DNA of 47,500 bases, taken from positions 635,001-682,500 of the forward strand of contig JACVTC010000019.1 in the NCBI GenBank assembly GCA_016946835.1, given 5' to 3'. Source of the stretch: Neocallimastix lanati (nom. inval.). Its lineage: Eukaryota > Neocallimastigomycota > Neocallimastigomycetes > Neocallimastigales > Neocallimastigaceae. The position numbers and the translations under genes were made by a program. A model generated the notes under the pieces. The model was given only the letters and a program-made list of their open reading frames with translations. It had not been told where the DNA came from and did no database searches. Shown here piece after piece: positions 11,946 through 29,469 of the stretch; positions within the stretch are counted from its first letter, which is position 1, and the number at the start of each line of letters is the position of its first letter.

Positions 11946-12540
11946 TAACAAACTATATAGATTTCAATAACTAATATTAAATAAAATATAATAAATATAT
12001 ATTCATTACTTTATTATGTATATATAATTTATTACATTAGTATAATATAATTTTAATAAATAAATATACATATATATATTGAGGTAATTATATTAAATGT
12101 ACTTAAGTAAGTTTTGAAAGAAACCTTCAACTTTAAAGGTATCATTCTTCTTGAATTATTAGTTCTAATATCAATTTAATTCATATAGATCCAATATATA
12201 TAATTAATTTTCAAATTAATAATAAATGTTTAAATATTATATAATTAATTTTAAATCATTATATGGTATTTTATATAAATGGTCTATAAATACCTATAAC
12301 CATAAGATTAAACATATTATAAACATCATTCACTTCAATATTATATACCATTTTATAATGTGTCGTATTATATGAAAGTTTCATTTCAAAAAAAATTTTA
12401 ATAAATAAATTTTTTATGTTTTATTTTTTATTCATTGTGAATACATCTTTATTATTTTCACTTAAGTAATAAAAAATATATTTAATAAAATATTATTAAA
12501 TAATTATTCTATTACAATTTTTTCAAAAATATTAAGCTCT
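11644..12540. other. AT-rich intergenic DNA downstream of the Nol12-like gene
   Basis: It holds simple repeats, for example an AAATA-type tract at about 11810-11866 and AAT units at about 11918-11943. No gene or RNA is visible. DNA of slightly higher complexity begins near 12,540 and leads into a retroelement remnant. Confidence 0.45.
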
Positions 12541-13135
12541 CTTATTTTCTTTAAGTAAACAAACTACCATTCTCTCTAGTCCAGAACTATTATTATTTGC
12601 TAAAAATACTTCATCATTGAGTTACTATTCTTTGTAAACTATTTTTTAGGAAGTTACTTTCCCTTGAAGATCTGTCTTTTGAAACTACTCTTTAATTCTT
12701 TATTTATTCGAAATTATTCGCCATTTTGTGTACTTATTAACTTTGAAGATAACAATATTTGGATTCATAACTCTTATTAGACTCTATCCGAATCTTCTAC
12801 TTTCCTTTGAATCTTTATACCAAAAAAAAAAAAAAAGATCTAACAAAACAGATGAAAAACTTAACTATTAGTACATGTTTCTTCTGTAAGGAAAAATATC
12901 ATTACCAAAATAACTGTTCTAAACTTAAAGCGATAATGATAAAAATCGCCAAGAATATTTCGAGAATAGAAATTTAAATCATTAAAAGGGAGAAGAAGCA
13001 CTCCTATCGTCAATAAAATTGTTTCAGTCAAATTTCAATCAACCTTAGAAGAAGAGCCACAACAAAATCACCTTCAAGAAGTAATACATATGGAATCAGA
13101 ATTAGAAAATGAAATTTTTATGAGCTGTAATTAAG
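12541..13135 (+). pseudogene. Retroelement gag remnant with a CCHC zinc knuckle
   Basis: At about 12,876-12,917 the plus strand reads CFFCKEKYHYQNNC, a perfect C-x2-C-x4-H-x4-C zinc knuckle typical of gag proteins. Downstream (about 12,995-13,132), separated by stops, lies a Gln/Glu-rich frame, with VSVKFQSTLEEEPQQ and ending MESELENEIFMSCN before a stop, as expected for a gag C-terminus. Frames upstream of the knuckle are broken. No protease or reverse transcriptase is present, so this is a fragment. The satellite array starts about 50 bases beyond it. The family (Ty3-like, Ty1-like or other) cannot be decided. Confidence 0.5.
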
Positions 13136-13185
13136 CAAAAAAAAAAAAGACGACAAACTATAATCTAGTACAGGAAAGAAAATAT

Positions 13186-14664
13186 ATTTTATTTTATTTT
13201 ATTTTATTTTATTTTATTTTATTTTATTTTATTTTATTTTATTTTATTTTATTTTATTTTATTTTATTTTATTTTATTTTATTTTATTTTATTTTATTTT
13301 ATTTTATTTTATTTTATTTTATTTTATTTTATTTTATTTTATTTTATTTTATTTTATTTTATTTTATTTTATTTTATTTTATTTTATTTTATTTTATTTT
13401 ATTTTATTTTATTTTATTTTATTTTATTTTATTTTATTTTATTTTATTTTATTTTATTTATTTTATTTTATTTTATTTTATTTTATTTTATTTTATTTTA
13501 TTTTATTTTATTTTATTTTATTTTATTTTATTTTATTTTATTTTATTTTATTTTATTTTATTTTATTTTATTTTATTTTATTTTATTTTATTTTATTTTA
13601 TTTTATTTTATTTTATTTTATTTTATTTTATTTTATTTTATTTTATTTTATTTTATTCAATCTGTACTTTATATCTATATTTCAACACTATTTATTTTAT
13701 TTTATTTTATTTTATTTTATTTTATTTTATTTTATTTTATTTTATTTTATTTTATTTTATTTTATTTTATTTTATTTTATTTTATTTTATTTTATTTTAT
13801 TTTATTTTATTTTATTTTATTTTATTTTATTTTATTTTATTCAATCTGTACTTTATATCTATATTTCAACACTATTTATTTTATTTTATTTTATTTTATT
13901 TTATTTTATTTTATTTTATTTTATTTTATTTTATTTTATTTTATTTTATTTTATTTTATTTTATTTTATTTTATTTTATTTTATTTTATTTTATTTTATT
14001 TTATTTTATTTTATTTTATTTTATTTTATTTTATTTTATTTTATTTTATTTTATTTTATTTTATTTTATTTTATTTTATTTTATTTTATTTTATTTTATT
14101 TTATTTTATTTTATTCAATCTGTACTTTATATCTATATTTCAACACTATTTATTTTATTTTATTTTATTTTATTTTATTTTATTTTATTTTATTTTATTT
14201 TATTTTATTTTATTTTATTTTATTTTATTTTATTTTATTTTATTTTATTTTATTTTATTTTATTTTATTTTATTTTATTTTATTTTATTTTATTCAATCT
14301 GTACTTTATATCTATATTTCAACACTATTTATTTTATTTTATTTTATTTTATTTTATTCAATCTGTACTTTATATCTATATTTCAACACTATTTATTTTA
14401 TTTTATTTTATTTTATTTTATTTTATTTTATTTTATTTTATTTTATTTTATTTTATTCAATCTGTACTTTATATCTATATTTCAACACTATTTATTTTAT
14501 TTTATTTTATTTTATTTTATTCAATCTGTACTTTATATCTATATTTCAACACTATTTATTTTATTTTATTTTATTTTATTTTATTCAATCTGAACTTTAT
14601 ATTTATTATTCTACTACTTATTTTATTTTATTTTATTTTATTTTATTTTATTTTATTTTATTTT
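13186..14664. repeat. TTTTA pentanucleotide satellite with eight recurrent spacers
   Basis: About 1.48 kb of TTTTA/ATTTT repeats. It is broken at eight places by a spacer starting CAATCTGTACTTTATATC and ending TTTCAACACTA. Spacers start at 13658, 13842, 14116, 14295, 14359, 14458, 14522 and 14586; the last is diverged. Start-to-start distances are 184, 274, 179, 64, 99, 64 and 64, and all differ by multiples of five. So a 64-bp higher-order unit seems to have been copied and then lengthened or shortened by whole pentamers. One unit near 13,457 is a tetramer that shifts the phase. Confidence 0.95.
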
Positions 14665-14820
14665 GTATACTTGTACTTAAATTATTGCATTCTTTATTTA
14701 TTTATTTTTTTTACAAATAATTGAAAAACTAATTTTTCAAAATTAGTATATAGAATAATATTGGATAATTAATATAATAATTTAATTATATAATTAAAAA
14801 ATATTTATAAAAATATAGAA

Positions 14821-15781
14821 ATGGAAGAAAATCTAATTATTGATATAAGTGAGTCTAACAAAGGAAAAAAATAAATTATTATTAATAAAAAATATAAATT
14901 TAATTTTTCATATATAAGAAAAGATAATTCCAAAGTTTATGTACAGAAATAAATGTAAATCTTTTATTATTTTAGATGATAAGAAAGAAATCTTAAAATA
15001 TGATAGTTCACATAATCATCCTGAAATAGAATACGACGTATCTCTATCTATAATGAAACATAAAATTAAAGATGGAATTGAAAAAAAAGTTCAATTCCTT
15101 ATGGTATAAAAATAAAACCCCTATATAATAAAATTTCTAAAGAAATGAGATTTATATGTCTAGAATATAATTCAATTAAATCCCAAATTTCAAGAAATTT
15201 AAATAAAAACTACCATTCAATGTAACAACATTTACTGAAATTCCTAATGAATCTAAATATTATAAAACAAAGTGAAATGAAAATTTTATGATATTCAAAA
15301 AATATTAATTTAATAATTTTTCAATCTCCTTTTCAAGTAAAATTATTTAGGGAATATAATGATGATATATTTGTTGATGGTGCACTTTTTATTTCCCCTA
15401 AATTTAATTATCAAATATTTATTACAAGAACTTACGCTAAAGAATTAGATAGTTTTTACACTACTTCTTTTGCAATATTACAAAATAAAGAACAAGAAAC
15501 ATATAAAATATTTAAAAAATTAAAAAAAAAATGCTAATACATGTAACAATAATATTATAATTGCAGAATCAATAGTTATTTAAATAATTTATTTCCAACA
15601 ATACCATCTTATTATGAATTAATAGATAAATTAAATGAAATTGAAAATTTACCATATTATGATTATCAAAGAAAAATAAGAGGAATTTTGAAAATAAAAA
15701 AAAAGAGCAATAAATAAAGCTAATGAAATCAGTGTCTTAATTGAACGCTACAAAAATATTGAAACCAAGTTAAAAGAATAA
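14821..15781 (+). pseudogene. MULE-type transposase remnant, copy 1 (core deleted)
   Basis: It starts with MEENLIIDISESNKGKK and aligns piecewise with the better-preserved minus-strand copy at 16,140-17,557. Shared stretches include NKKYKFN, LEYNSIKSQISR, IIFQS/IFQSPFQ, FVDGALFISPKFNYQIFITR, SFYTTSFAILQNKEQ and YDYQRKIRGILK. Stops and frameshifts are frequent. The segment between NNIIIA and AESINSYLNN is missing: the second catalytic Asp, the CxWH motif and the region before the catalytic Glu are gone. This is a dead, internally deleted copy. It begins about 150 bases after the TTTTA satellite. Confidence 0.75.
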
Positions 15782-16139
15782 ATAAGTTTTCTGTCGAGAA
15801 TTTTATTTTATTTTTATTTTTTTTTTAATTTTATTTTATTATTATATTTTATTATTAAATATTTTAATAATAAAGCCTTTCCATTTTATTTTATTTAAAT
15901 AAAATAAATAAAATTATATATATTTTATTATTAAATTAATGAAATAATAAAATAAAATTTATTATAATATTAAATATATATTATTAATAAAATTTAAATA
16001 TTAATATTGATATTAATAAAATATTTTGATATTGATATTAATAAAATATTTTGATATTGACATTAATAAAATATATTGATATTGATATAAATATAATTTA
16101 AACTATATATATTCTAGTTAATTATTATTTATAAATTTA
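15782..16139. repeat. AT-rich spacer between MULE copies, with a 25-bp minisatellite
   Basis: Between the two inverted transposase remnants lies AT-rich DNA. At 16006-16080 it holds three tandem 25-bp units of the form ATTGATATTAATAAAATATT; the third has one or two changes, and a partial fourth follows. No gene is visible, and no clear terminal inverted repeat could be assigned to either MULE copy. Confidence 0.8.
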
Positions 16140-17557
16140 GAGTGTGTTTAATTCTATTAAACATTTATACCATAAATCAATGATATCATTTTTATCACAC
16201 TTTTTATCAATCAATTCAGATTCCTTTTTTTATGTATTTTTTAATGAAATCATTGATTTCATCAGTTTTTGTTAATATTCTTTTTTTTTTCCAAACTCCT
16301 TCAATTTTCCTTTTGTAATTATTGTAAGATAAAGATTCTTCTCTTTTTAAATGATAAATCAATTAATATAAAGAAGGTTTTTTGTAAAACAATTTTTTTT
16401 AAGTAATTGTTAAAAGATTCTGAAGCATTATTTGTTATGTGGTCTATATCGTTATAATAATTCCAATATTGAATATCATATTTATATAAATAAGTCTTAT
16501 TAAAATATTCCAAAAAATTTAAAAAATTGAAATAATTATATATTTGACATATAATTTTAATATAATTATAAATATCAAATAAATATATATTCAGGATTTA
16601 TAAAAGGAAAATTTGTAATAGCTTTATATAACAAATAAATTTTATGATTATTTTCAACTTCATTATAACATAATTTATTTTTTTGAACTTCAAACGATCT
16701 TTTATAATGCCATACACAATATTTAATAGTAATATTATGAAATATTTTAATGGAAGCATTGGATATACTTTTTTCAAAATCACAACGCAAAATTTTTGGT
16801 ATAACTATAATATTATTATTATAATTACTTTCATTCTTTTTTAATTCTTCAAATAACAATTCATTGGTTGCTTGTTCTTTATTATTTAATATAGATAGTG
16901 ATGTAGTATAAAAACTATTTATTTCTGGAGCAAATAATCTTGTTATAAACACTTGATAACCAAATATTGGTGCAATATAAAATGTACCATCAGCAAACAT
17001 ATGTTCGTTGTATTTTATAGACAATTCTGTTTGGAATGGGGAATGATGATTGAAAAATTATAATATTAGAATTTTTGTATATCATAAAATTTTCATCTCT
17101 TTCGTTTATATAATATTCAGATTTATCTGGAATTTCATTAAATTTTGATATATCAGGAGGTAGTTGTTTTTTAATATATCTTGATATTTGGGATTTAATT
17201 GAATTATATTCAGGGCATATCAATCCAATTTCTTCAAATATTTCATTATATATGTTTTGGATTTATATCAAATGGGATTGAGGTTTTTCTAATTTCATTT
17301 TTCATTTTATGTTTTACTATTGATACAGATGCATCATATTCTTTTCCTGGATGAGTATGCTTGTTTTCATATTTTATTACTTTATTATTATCATTTAGAA
17401 TAATGTAAGATTTACATTTTTTAACTGTTTTATATTTAGTACATTTGAATATTTTTGTATTAATCGTCATATACCATAAATTAAATTTATATTTTCTATT
17501 TACAATGATTTGGTTTTTTTCTTTATTAGTTTCACTTATTTCTAATTGATCATCCAT
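16140..17557 (-). pseudogene. FLYWCH-MULE transposase, copy 2 (frameshifted, catalytic triad retained)
   Basis: Reading from 17557 downward: an N-terminal FLYWCH-like zinc-finger segment (CTKYKTVKKCKSYIIL, then HTHPG), then the MULE catalytic domain. This shows FADGTFYIAP (first Asp near 16,990), LRCDFEKSISNA (second Asp near 16,780), CVWHYKRS, and TNNASESFNNYL (Glu near 16,419). The frame breaks three times: near 17,245 (within PKHI/YNEIFEE), near 17,037 (before TELSIKYNEH) and near 16,578 (PEYIF/DIYNY). Past LKKIVLQKTFF the frame decays again, but SYNNYKRKIEGVWKKK still matches copy 1. Mutator-like transposases move DNA by cut and paste. Here the residues survive but the reading frame does not, so it is inactive unless the breaks are assembly errors. 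Confidence 0.82.
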
Positions 17558-18421
17558 TTATTATAAATATTTTAAATTAAAAGTTTTATTTTTTATATTT
17601 TAATTTTTTTGTTTTAATCTATTTTTTTTTTATCTTATATTTTATTTTATTCTTTTTTTTTTTTTTTTTTTTATTTATTATTTTATATTTTACTTTATTA
17701 TTTATTTTTTTTATCTTATATTTTATTTTATACTTTTTTTTTATTTTATATTTTACTTTTTTTTTTTTATATTTTATAATTTACTTTATTATTTATTTTT
17801 TTTATTTTATATTTTACTTTTTTTTTTTTTTTATATTTTATAATTTACTTTATTATTTATTTTTTTTTTATTTTTTATTTTACTTCATTATTTATTTTTT
17901 TTTATTTTTTATTTTACTTTATTCTTTTTTTTATATTTTATATTTTACTTTATTATTCTTTTTTTTTTTTATATTTTATATTTAACTTTATTATTTATTT
18001 TTTTATATTTTTTATTTTACTTTATTATTTATTTTTTTATTTTTTATTTATTTTTTATTTACTTTATTATATATATATTTTTTTTACTGTAAATGTTTTT
18101 AAAATTAAAAAAAAAAAAAAAATAAAAAGAAAAATAAAAATAAATTTAACCCTATTCCTATTCATTTATTTTTACAAGCCACATTGTAATACATGAATAA
18201 ATGATCAAACACAAATTATGTCGAAACGCAATACACCCGTGTATTCTTTCTATTATTTATTTAATTATTTATTTGATTATTAAAAAACAAGCCACATACA
18301 AAAAATACACCACATTGCGAAATGCTCTATTGCGAAACACACTAGATTCTATAAAGGATTATGATAATTAATCCTATAACCAAAAAATTATTAAAAATAT
18401 AGTTATTAAAATAATAAAAAT
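17558..18421. other. T-rich low-complexity block and short complex segment
   Basis: From 17,580 to about 18,090 the DNA is an imperfect T-rich minisatellite built on TATTTTACTTTATTATTTAT units. From about 18,170 to 18,350 there is more complex sequence with two copies of CAAGCCACAT (18,174 and 18,289) and related phrases (GCGAAATGC, GCGAAACAC, CGAAACGC). No coding frame is visible there. Confidence 0.6.
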
Positions 18422-18781
18422 AATAAATAAAGTGATCACATCTTAAAACTAAAATAAAGTTAACATAATATTTAAAATTATTAAATAATATATATTATCC
18501 TAACTTATATAATAAATAAAGTGATCACATCTTAAAACTAAAATAAAGTTAACATAATATTTAAAATTATTAAATAATATATATTATCCTAACTTATATA
18601 ATAAATAAAGTGATCACATCTTAAAACTAAAATAAAGTTAACATAATATTTAAAATTATTAAATAATATATATTATCCTAACTTATATAATAAATAAAGT
18701 GATCACATCTTAAAACTAAAATAAAGTTAACATAATATTTAAAATTATTAAATAATATATATTATCCTAACTTATATAATA
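18422..18781. repeat. Perfect 4 x 89-bp tandem array
   Basis: Four identical 89-bp units; GTGATCAC occurs at 18432, 18521, 18610 and 18699. Each unit holds the 8-bp palindrome GTGATCAC and a GTTAAC palindrome, and ends in TATCCTAACTTATATAATAA. Identity between units shows recent expansion or active homogenisation. The array lies about 1.8 kb upstream of the GH5 cellulase, with no gene between. Confidence 0.95.
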
Positions 18782-20576
18782 AAAAAAAAAACTTTTTTTA
18801 TAATAGATTTATAAAAAACATTTTTTTTTTATTAATTTCAGATTTTAATATATTTTTTTTTTCAATCTTTAATTATTATTATTATTCTATAATAATATAT
18901 TATTTTAAAATATATATTAGCTTTTTTTTTTTTTTTTTTTTTTTTTGTTTGTTTGTTTGTTTGTTTATACCTAAAATTACTAATTGTGAGAATTCAATTA
19001 TCTGATCAATTAATTGTGAGAATTTATTTTATAATAATTAAAATAAATAGTGTTTTTTTTTTTTTTTTATAAAATAATTCACAACATATATTAATTCAAT
19101 TTTAATTAATTCATTAATTATTTATTTATTCATTCATTTATTATTAATTTATAATTTAAAGTGAAACAATATTATTATTATTTTAATATTATGCACATAT
19201 ATAAAACTCAATGATATATTTCATTTTATATTACACATCATAAGGTAAAAAAAAATTATTAAGAATATCCAAATTTTGTTATTATTAAAAATAAAAAAAG
19301 TAGATAAAAATGCAAGTTAGTTTAAGTTACTTATATATAAAAATGAAATATTAATAATTAAATATATTTGTTAGTCTTTATTATTAATTTTACTTCAATA
19401 CCTTTATATTTTTTTATATTAATTTCAATTATTTTTTTCATATTTTATATATTTTCTATTATTAATATAATGAAATATAAATTATGAATTATACATTAGT
19501 TATATAATAAAATCAAAAAATCACCACCACCATATAAAAAAAAAGTACAATACTTTTTAAATTATTAAATTTTTTATAATTTTAATAAATTTTATAATTA
19601 ATATAATATAATATATAATATTTTATTAACAATAGGTATTTTTTTTTTTTATTTTATTTTTTTATTTCAAAGATATAATTTTTTCTTTCAATTTATATTT
19701 TATATTTATTAAAAATATTTATATATTCTACAACAAAAATAAAAATTTAATTATTAAATTATTATAATAGTATTATTATTGATAATAAAAAATAAAATCT
19801 TTATATTAAACTTTATTTATAATATAAATTTTAAATACATATTATTAATATATTAATGTTACACTAATTTGAAGAATTATTAAATAAATTCAAAAATAAA
19901 TTAAAAATTATTTAATGTCTTTCAATGAAAACGGCACATTAATACATTACATTATATTTATCAATAATATTATAATATTATCCCATTCTATATTAAATTC
20001 AATACTATTACGTAAGTAAAATTGTATAATAATATGTAATAAATATTCAGGACCTCCCAATTAAATTAAAAATGGTAGCTTATAATATACATAATACTAA
20101 AGATGTTACTACAAACTTATTCTATTATTTATTCTTCTGTGAAGTAACTTTAAATGATAAAAAAATTAAACTAAATTAATCATATAATATAATATTATTA
20201 TTAATATATTGATATTTTATAATGTATTAAACTATAATTAATAATATATTTACGCTTTTTTTTTTTTTATAATAAAAAAAAATATAAATAAAAAAATATA
20301 AAAAAATTTTTTTCTTTTGTTTTTTTTTTTAAAACTTAATATAAATATTATTATATTTGATTATAAAATATTTGATTATTTATTAAATATTTAAATTTCA
20401 AACAATACTTTCATAAAATATTATAAATTAATTATATTGCTTTTGTAAAATTATATAAATAATAATATTATTATTTGGTAGATAAAATATTTAGGTGTAA
20501 ATAAATTTCAACGTTATTTTAAAAAATTGTTTATTATATAATTAATTTATTGTAAACAAAAGTAAAATTATAAAAA
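18782..20576. other. AT-rich region upstream of the GH5 cellulase
   Basis: No gene is recognised. It has a T run and GTTT repeat near 18,921-18,965, a short duplicated phrase AATTGTGAGAAT (18,982 and 19,013), and scattered homopolymers. The last few hundred bases should contain the cellulase promoter. The sequence before the ATG is A-rich (AATTATAAAAAATG), a normal fungal start context. Confidence 0.45.
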
Positions 20577-22010
20577 ATGCAATTAAAGAACATTTTACTT
20601 ACTTTAGCTACTGCTAGTTCAGCTTTAGCATTAACCACCCAGCAAGTTGTTAAAGAAATGGGTCTTGGTTGGAATTTAGGTAATACTTTGGAATCCACAG
20701 GTGATTGGATTAATGGTAGAAATGTAAATGCTTATGAAACTGCATGGGGTAATCCAGCTGCTACTAAAGATTTAATCAAAGCAATTAAAAATAATGGTTT
20801 CAATAGTATTCGTATTCCTGTTTCTTGGAGTAATCTTATGTCATCTGATTACACTATTAGTCAAGAATTATTAAAAAGAGTTAATGAAGTAGTCAGTTGG
20901 GTTATTGATACAGGTATGTATGCTATTATTAACATTCATTGGGATGGTGGATGGATTGAAAAATTCGGAACCAACGAATCCACAATGGCTAATCAAAAAT
21001 TCAATAAAATCTGGACTCAAGTATCCGACTATTTCAAAAACTATGGAGAACATTTAATTTTTGAATCACTGAATGAGGAAGGTTGTTGGAATGATGTCTG
21101 GAACCGTTACAGTAACTCAGGTAATAAAAACAAGGCTTATAGTACTTTAAATAATATTAATCAACAATTCGTTGATATTGTTCGTAAATCAGGCGGTAAC
21201 AACAAAAATAGACATTTACTTATTGCTGGTTATTGTACTGATATTGATTTAACTGTTGATTCTGCTTTCAAGATGCCATCTGATTCAGCTAACCGTATGA
21301 TGGTTTCAGTTCACTACTACACTCCATCTACCTTTACTATTCTTGAAAAGGATGAAGATTGGGGTAAATTCCAAGGAACATGGGGTACTGATGCTGAAAT
21401 TAAAACTCTTATGGCTGATTTTGACAAACTTAAGAAGCGCTTCGTTGACAACGGCGTACCAGTTATTATTGGTGAATATGCCACAGTTTTGACTAACAAG
21501 GATAAAGCTAGTGTCCATAAATATTTATTCACTTGTGCTCAATACGCTACTAGTTTAGGTATTTGTCCAATGCTTTGGGATAATGGTGATTACTTTGACC
21601 GTAAAGCTCTTAAATTCAAGGATTCCGAAATTGGTGACTTCTACAAATACCATGGTAATCTAGTTTTAGAAGGTGTTGAAAAGACTACTGACAAAAATAA
21701 TTCTGGAAGCAATGATAACATCAATCCAATCTCCCCTAGTACTTGTTGGTCTGAACCAGATTACCCATGTTGTAAATCTAGCTGTGAAGTTTACTATACT
21801 GATGAACATAAGTGGGGTGTTGAAAATGGAGATTGGTGTGGTATTACTGATTCTTGTGGTGTTGAAAGTTCAGCTGTTGGTGAATCATGTTTATCTGCTG
21901 GTGAATATCCTTGCTGTGAAAGTTGTAACATTTATTCTGAAGAAGAAGGTGATAAGTGGGGTATTGAAAACAACGATTGGTGTAGTATAAAATTCAAATG
22001 TTACCAATAA
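20577..22010 (+). CDS. GH5 endoglucanase with two C-terminal fungal dockerins
   Basis: An intronless gene of 477 residues. Residues 1-19 are a signal peptide (ending SSALAL). The GH5 barrel spans about 23-368. It opens with GWNLGNTLES (31-40), as in GH5 subfamily 4 cellulases, and has SIRIPVSW (R79), INIHWDGGW (H121), FESLNEE with the acid/base E167, VHYY (H246) and IIGEYA with the nucleophile E300. A Ser/Asn-rich linker (372-388) leads to two dockerins: 390-422 (CWSEPDYPCC...WGVENGDWCGI) and 438-471 (CLSAGEYPCC...WGIENNDWCSI). The enzyme should be secreted, cleave internal beta-1,4 bonds of cellulose or related beta-glucans, and sit on the cellulosome. Absence of introns and less AT-biased codons than surrounding genes agree with the known bacterial origin of many gut-fungal glycoside hydrolases. 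Substrate preference (cellulose, xyloglucan or lichenan) cannot be read from sequence alone. Confidence 0.96.
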   Translation: MQLKNILLTLATASSALALTTQQVVKEMGLGWNLGNTLESTGDWINGRNVNAYETAWGNPAATKDLIKAIKNNGFNSIRIPVSWSNLMSSDYTISQELLKRVNEVVSWVIDTGMYAIINIHWDGGWIEKFGTNESTMANQKFNKIWTQVSDYFKNYGEHLIFESLNEEGCWNDVWNRYSNSGNKNKAYSTLNNINQQFVDIVRKSGGNNKNRHLLIAGYCTDIDLTVDSAFKMPSDSANRMMVSVHYYTPSTFTILEKDEDWGKFQGTWGTDAEIKTLMADFDKLKKRFVDNGVPVIIGEYATVLTNKDKASVHKYLFTCAQYATSLGICPMLWDNGDYFDRKALKFKDSEIGDFYKYHGNLVLEGVEKTTDKNNSGSNDNINPISPSTCWSEPDYPCCKSSCEVYYTDEHKWGVENGDWCGITDSCGVESSAVGESCLSAGEYPCCESCNIYSEEEGDKWGIENNDWCSIKFKCYQ

Positions 22011-22283
22011 AAACGTTTTTCTTAAAAATTTGAATTAATATTTATTAGTTTAAACTTTAAAAAAGTATTATTTTCTATACGATAAGAAATTACTACAAAT
22101 AAAAATATATTTTAGATGGAAAAAATGAAAAAGAAAATAACGAATAATAAAGTTTACTTTTAGTAAAAATGTATTATTTTTTAATATATCTTTTAAATTG
22201 GCTATGTATCATAAAAAAAGTCATTTTTTTAAAATTTTTTTTTTTTATTTTTAATCATAAATTATCTTTTTATTACTAACATC

Positions 22284-22318
<35 letters not shown>

Positions 22319-22609
22319 ATAATAAAATAAAAATAATAAAATATAATATTTATTAAATAAATTAAATGGAAGTATTGTGTTTATAGAAATAATAAATATA
22401 GAAATTATTAAAGCTGAGTATTTTAAAAAATCATAATTTAATATACTTTTATTTGTATATATATATATTATTAATATTATATTTTTTTAAAGAATAATCA
22501 AGGAAGATAGCTTTAAGAAAATATATATTGTTTTCATATCTATAATATAATTTTTTTTTTCTAGTTAATAAATTAATATATTAATAAATAAATAAATAAA
22601 TAATATTAT

Positions 22610-22640
<31 letters not shown>

Positions 22641-22731
22641 CTTTCCATTTAAATATTTATTTAAATATTAATTCTTTGAACTTTTCTTTATTCATAACGC
22701 TGGATATTCTCTCCCTAATCTTAAAAAAAAA

Positions 22732-22773
<42 letters not shown>

Positions 22774-23363
22774 TTAATTAATTAATTTATTAACTAGAAA
22801 AAAAAAATTATAGATATGAAAATAATATATATATTAAAGAAAATTTTTAAAATTTTATTGGCGGAGTATTAAAATTTCTATTAGTATTATATTTTTATAT
22901 TTTTTTTTATTATTAGAAGAAAAAAAAAGTTTATATTTTAAAATTAATTCTCTTTTTTTTTTTTTTTTTAATTATTATTATTTTAATTTTTTTATAATTA
23001 AATATAATTTTTGATGTAATTATAATTAATAATAAAATAATTATATATACATTTATAGTATTATTATTTATAATGAAGAAAAAAACTAAGAAAAGAAAGC
23101 TTAAAAATAATCACATATTATATGAATGAAGTATACTATAAATAATTATTAACAAATTCAAAAAAAAAAAAAAAAAAAATTAAATTATAAATTTAATAAT
23201 AATCTATCGAAATTCTATACAACAATTTCTATTCATAAATACATTGTGATTATACATATATAATTTTTATAATTTTATATATCAATTAATTTTAGAGTAT
23301 TTATTAATAAGTATTTAATATTTTAATTTGAATTAATAAATACTTAAGATAATTATTACCAAT

Positions 23364-23400
<37 letters not shown>

Positions 23401-23419
23401 ATACTAATAATAAAATTCA
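22011..23419. other. Intergenic DNA between GH5 and the LRR gene
   Basis: No gene is seen. It contains A runs at about 22285-22316, 22614-22640, 23160-23179 and 23370-23398, an ATTT tetranucleotide tract at about 22735-22772, and T runs near 22,955. The final A run lies just before the LRR gene start at 23420. Confidence 0.5.

Positions 23420-29469
<6,050 letters not shown>

Noticed and set aside
13658-14620. CRISPR-like pattern of regular repeats
   Set aside because: The conserved units are separated by simple TTTTA repeats, not unique spacers, and the genome is fungal.
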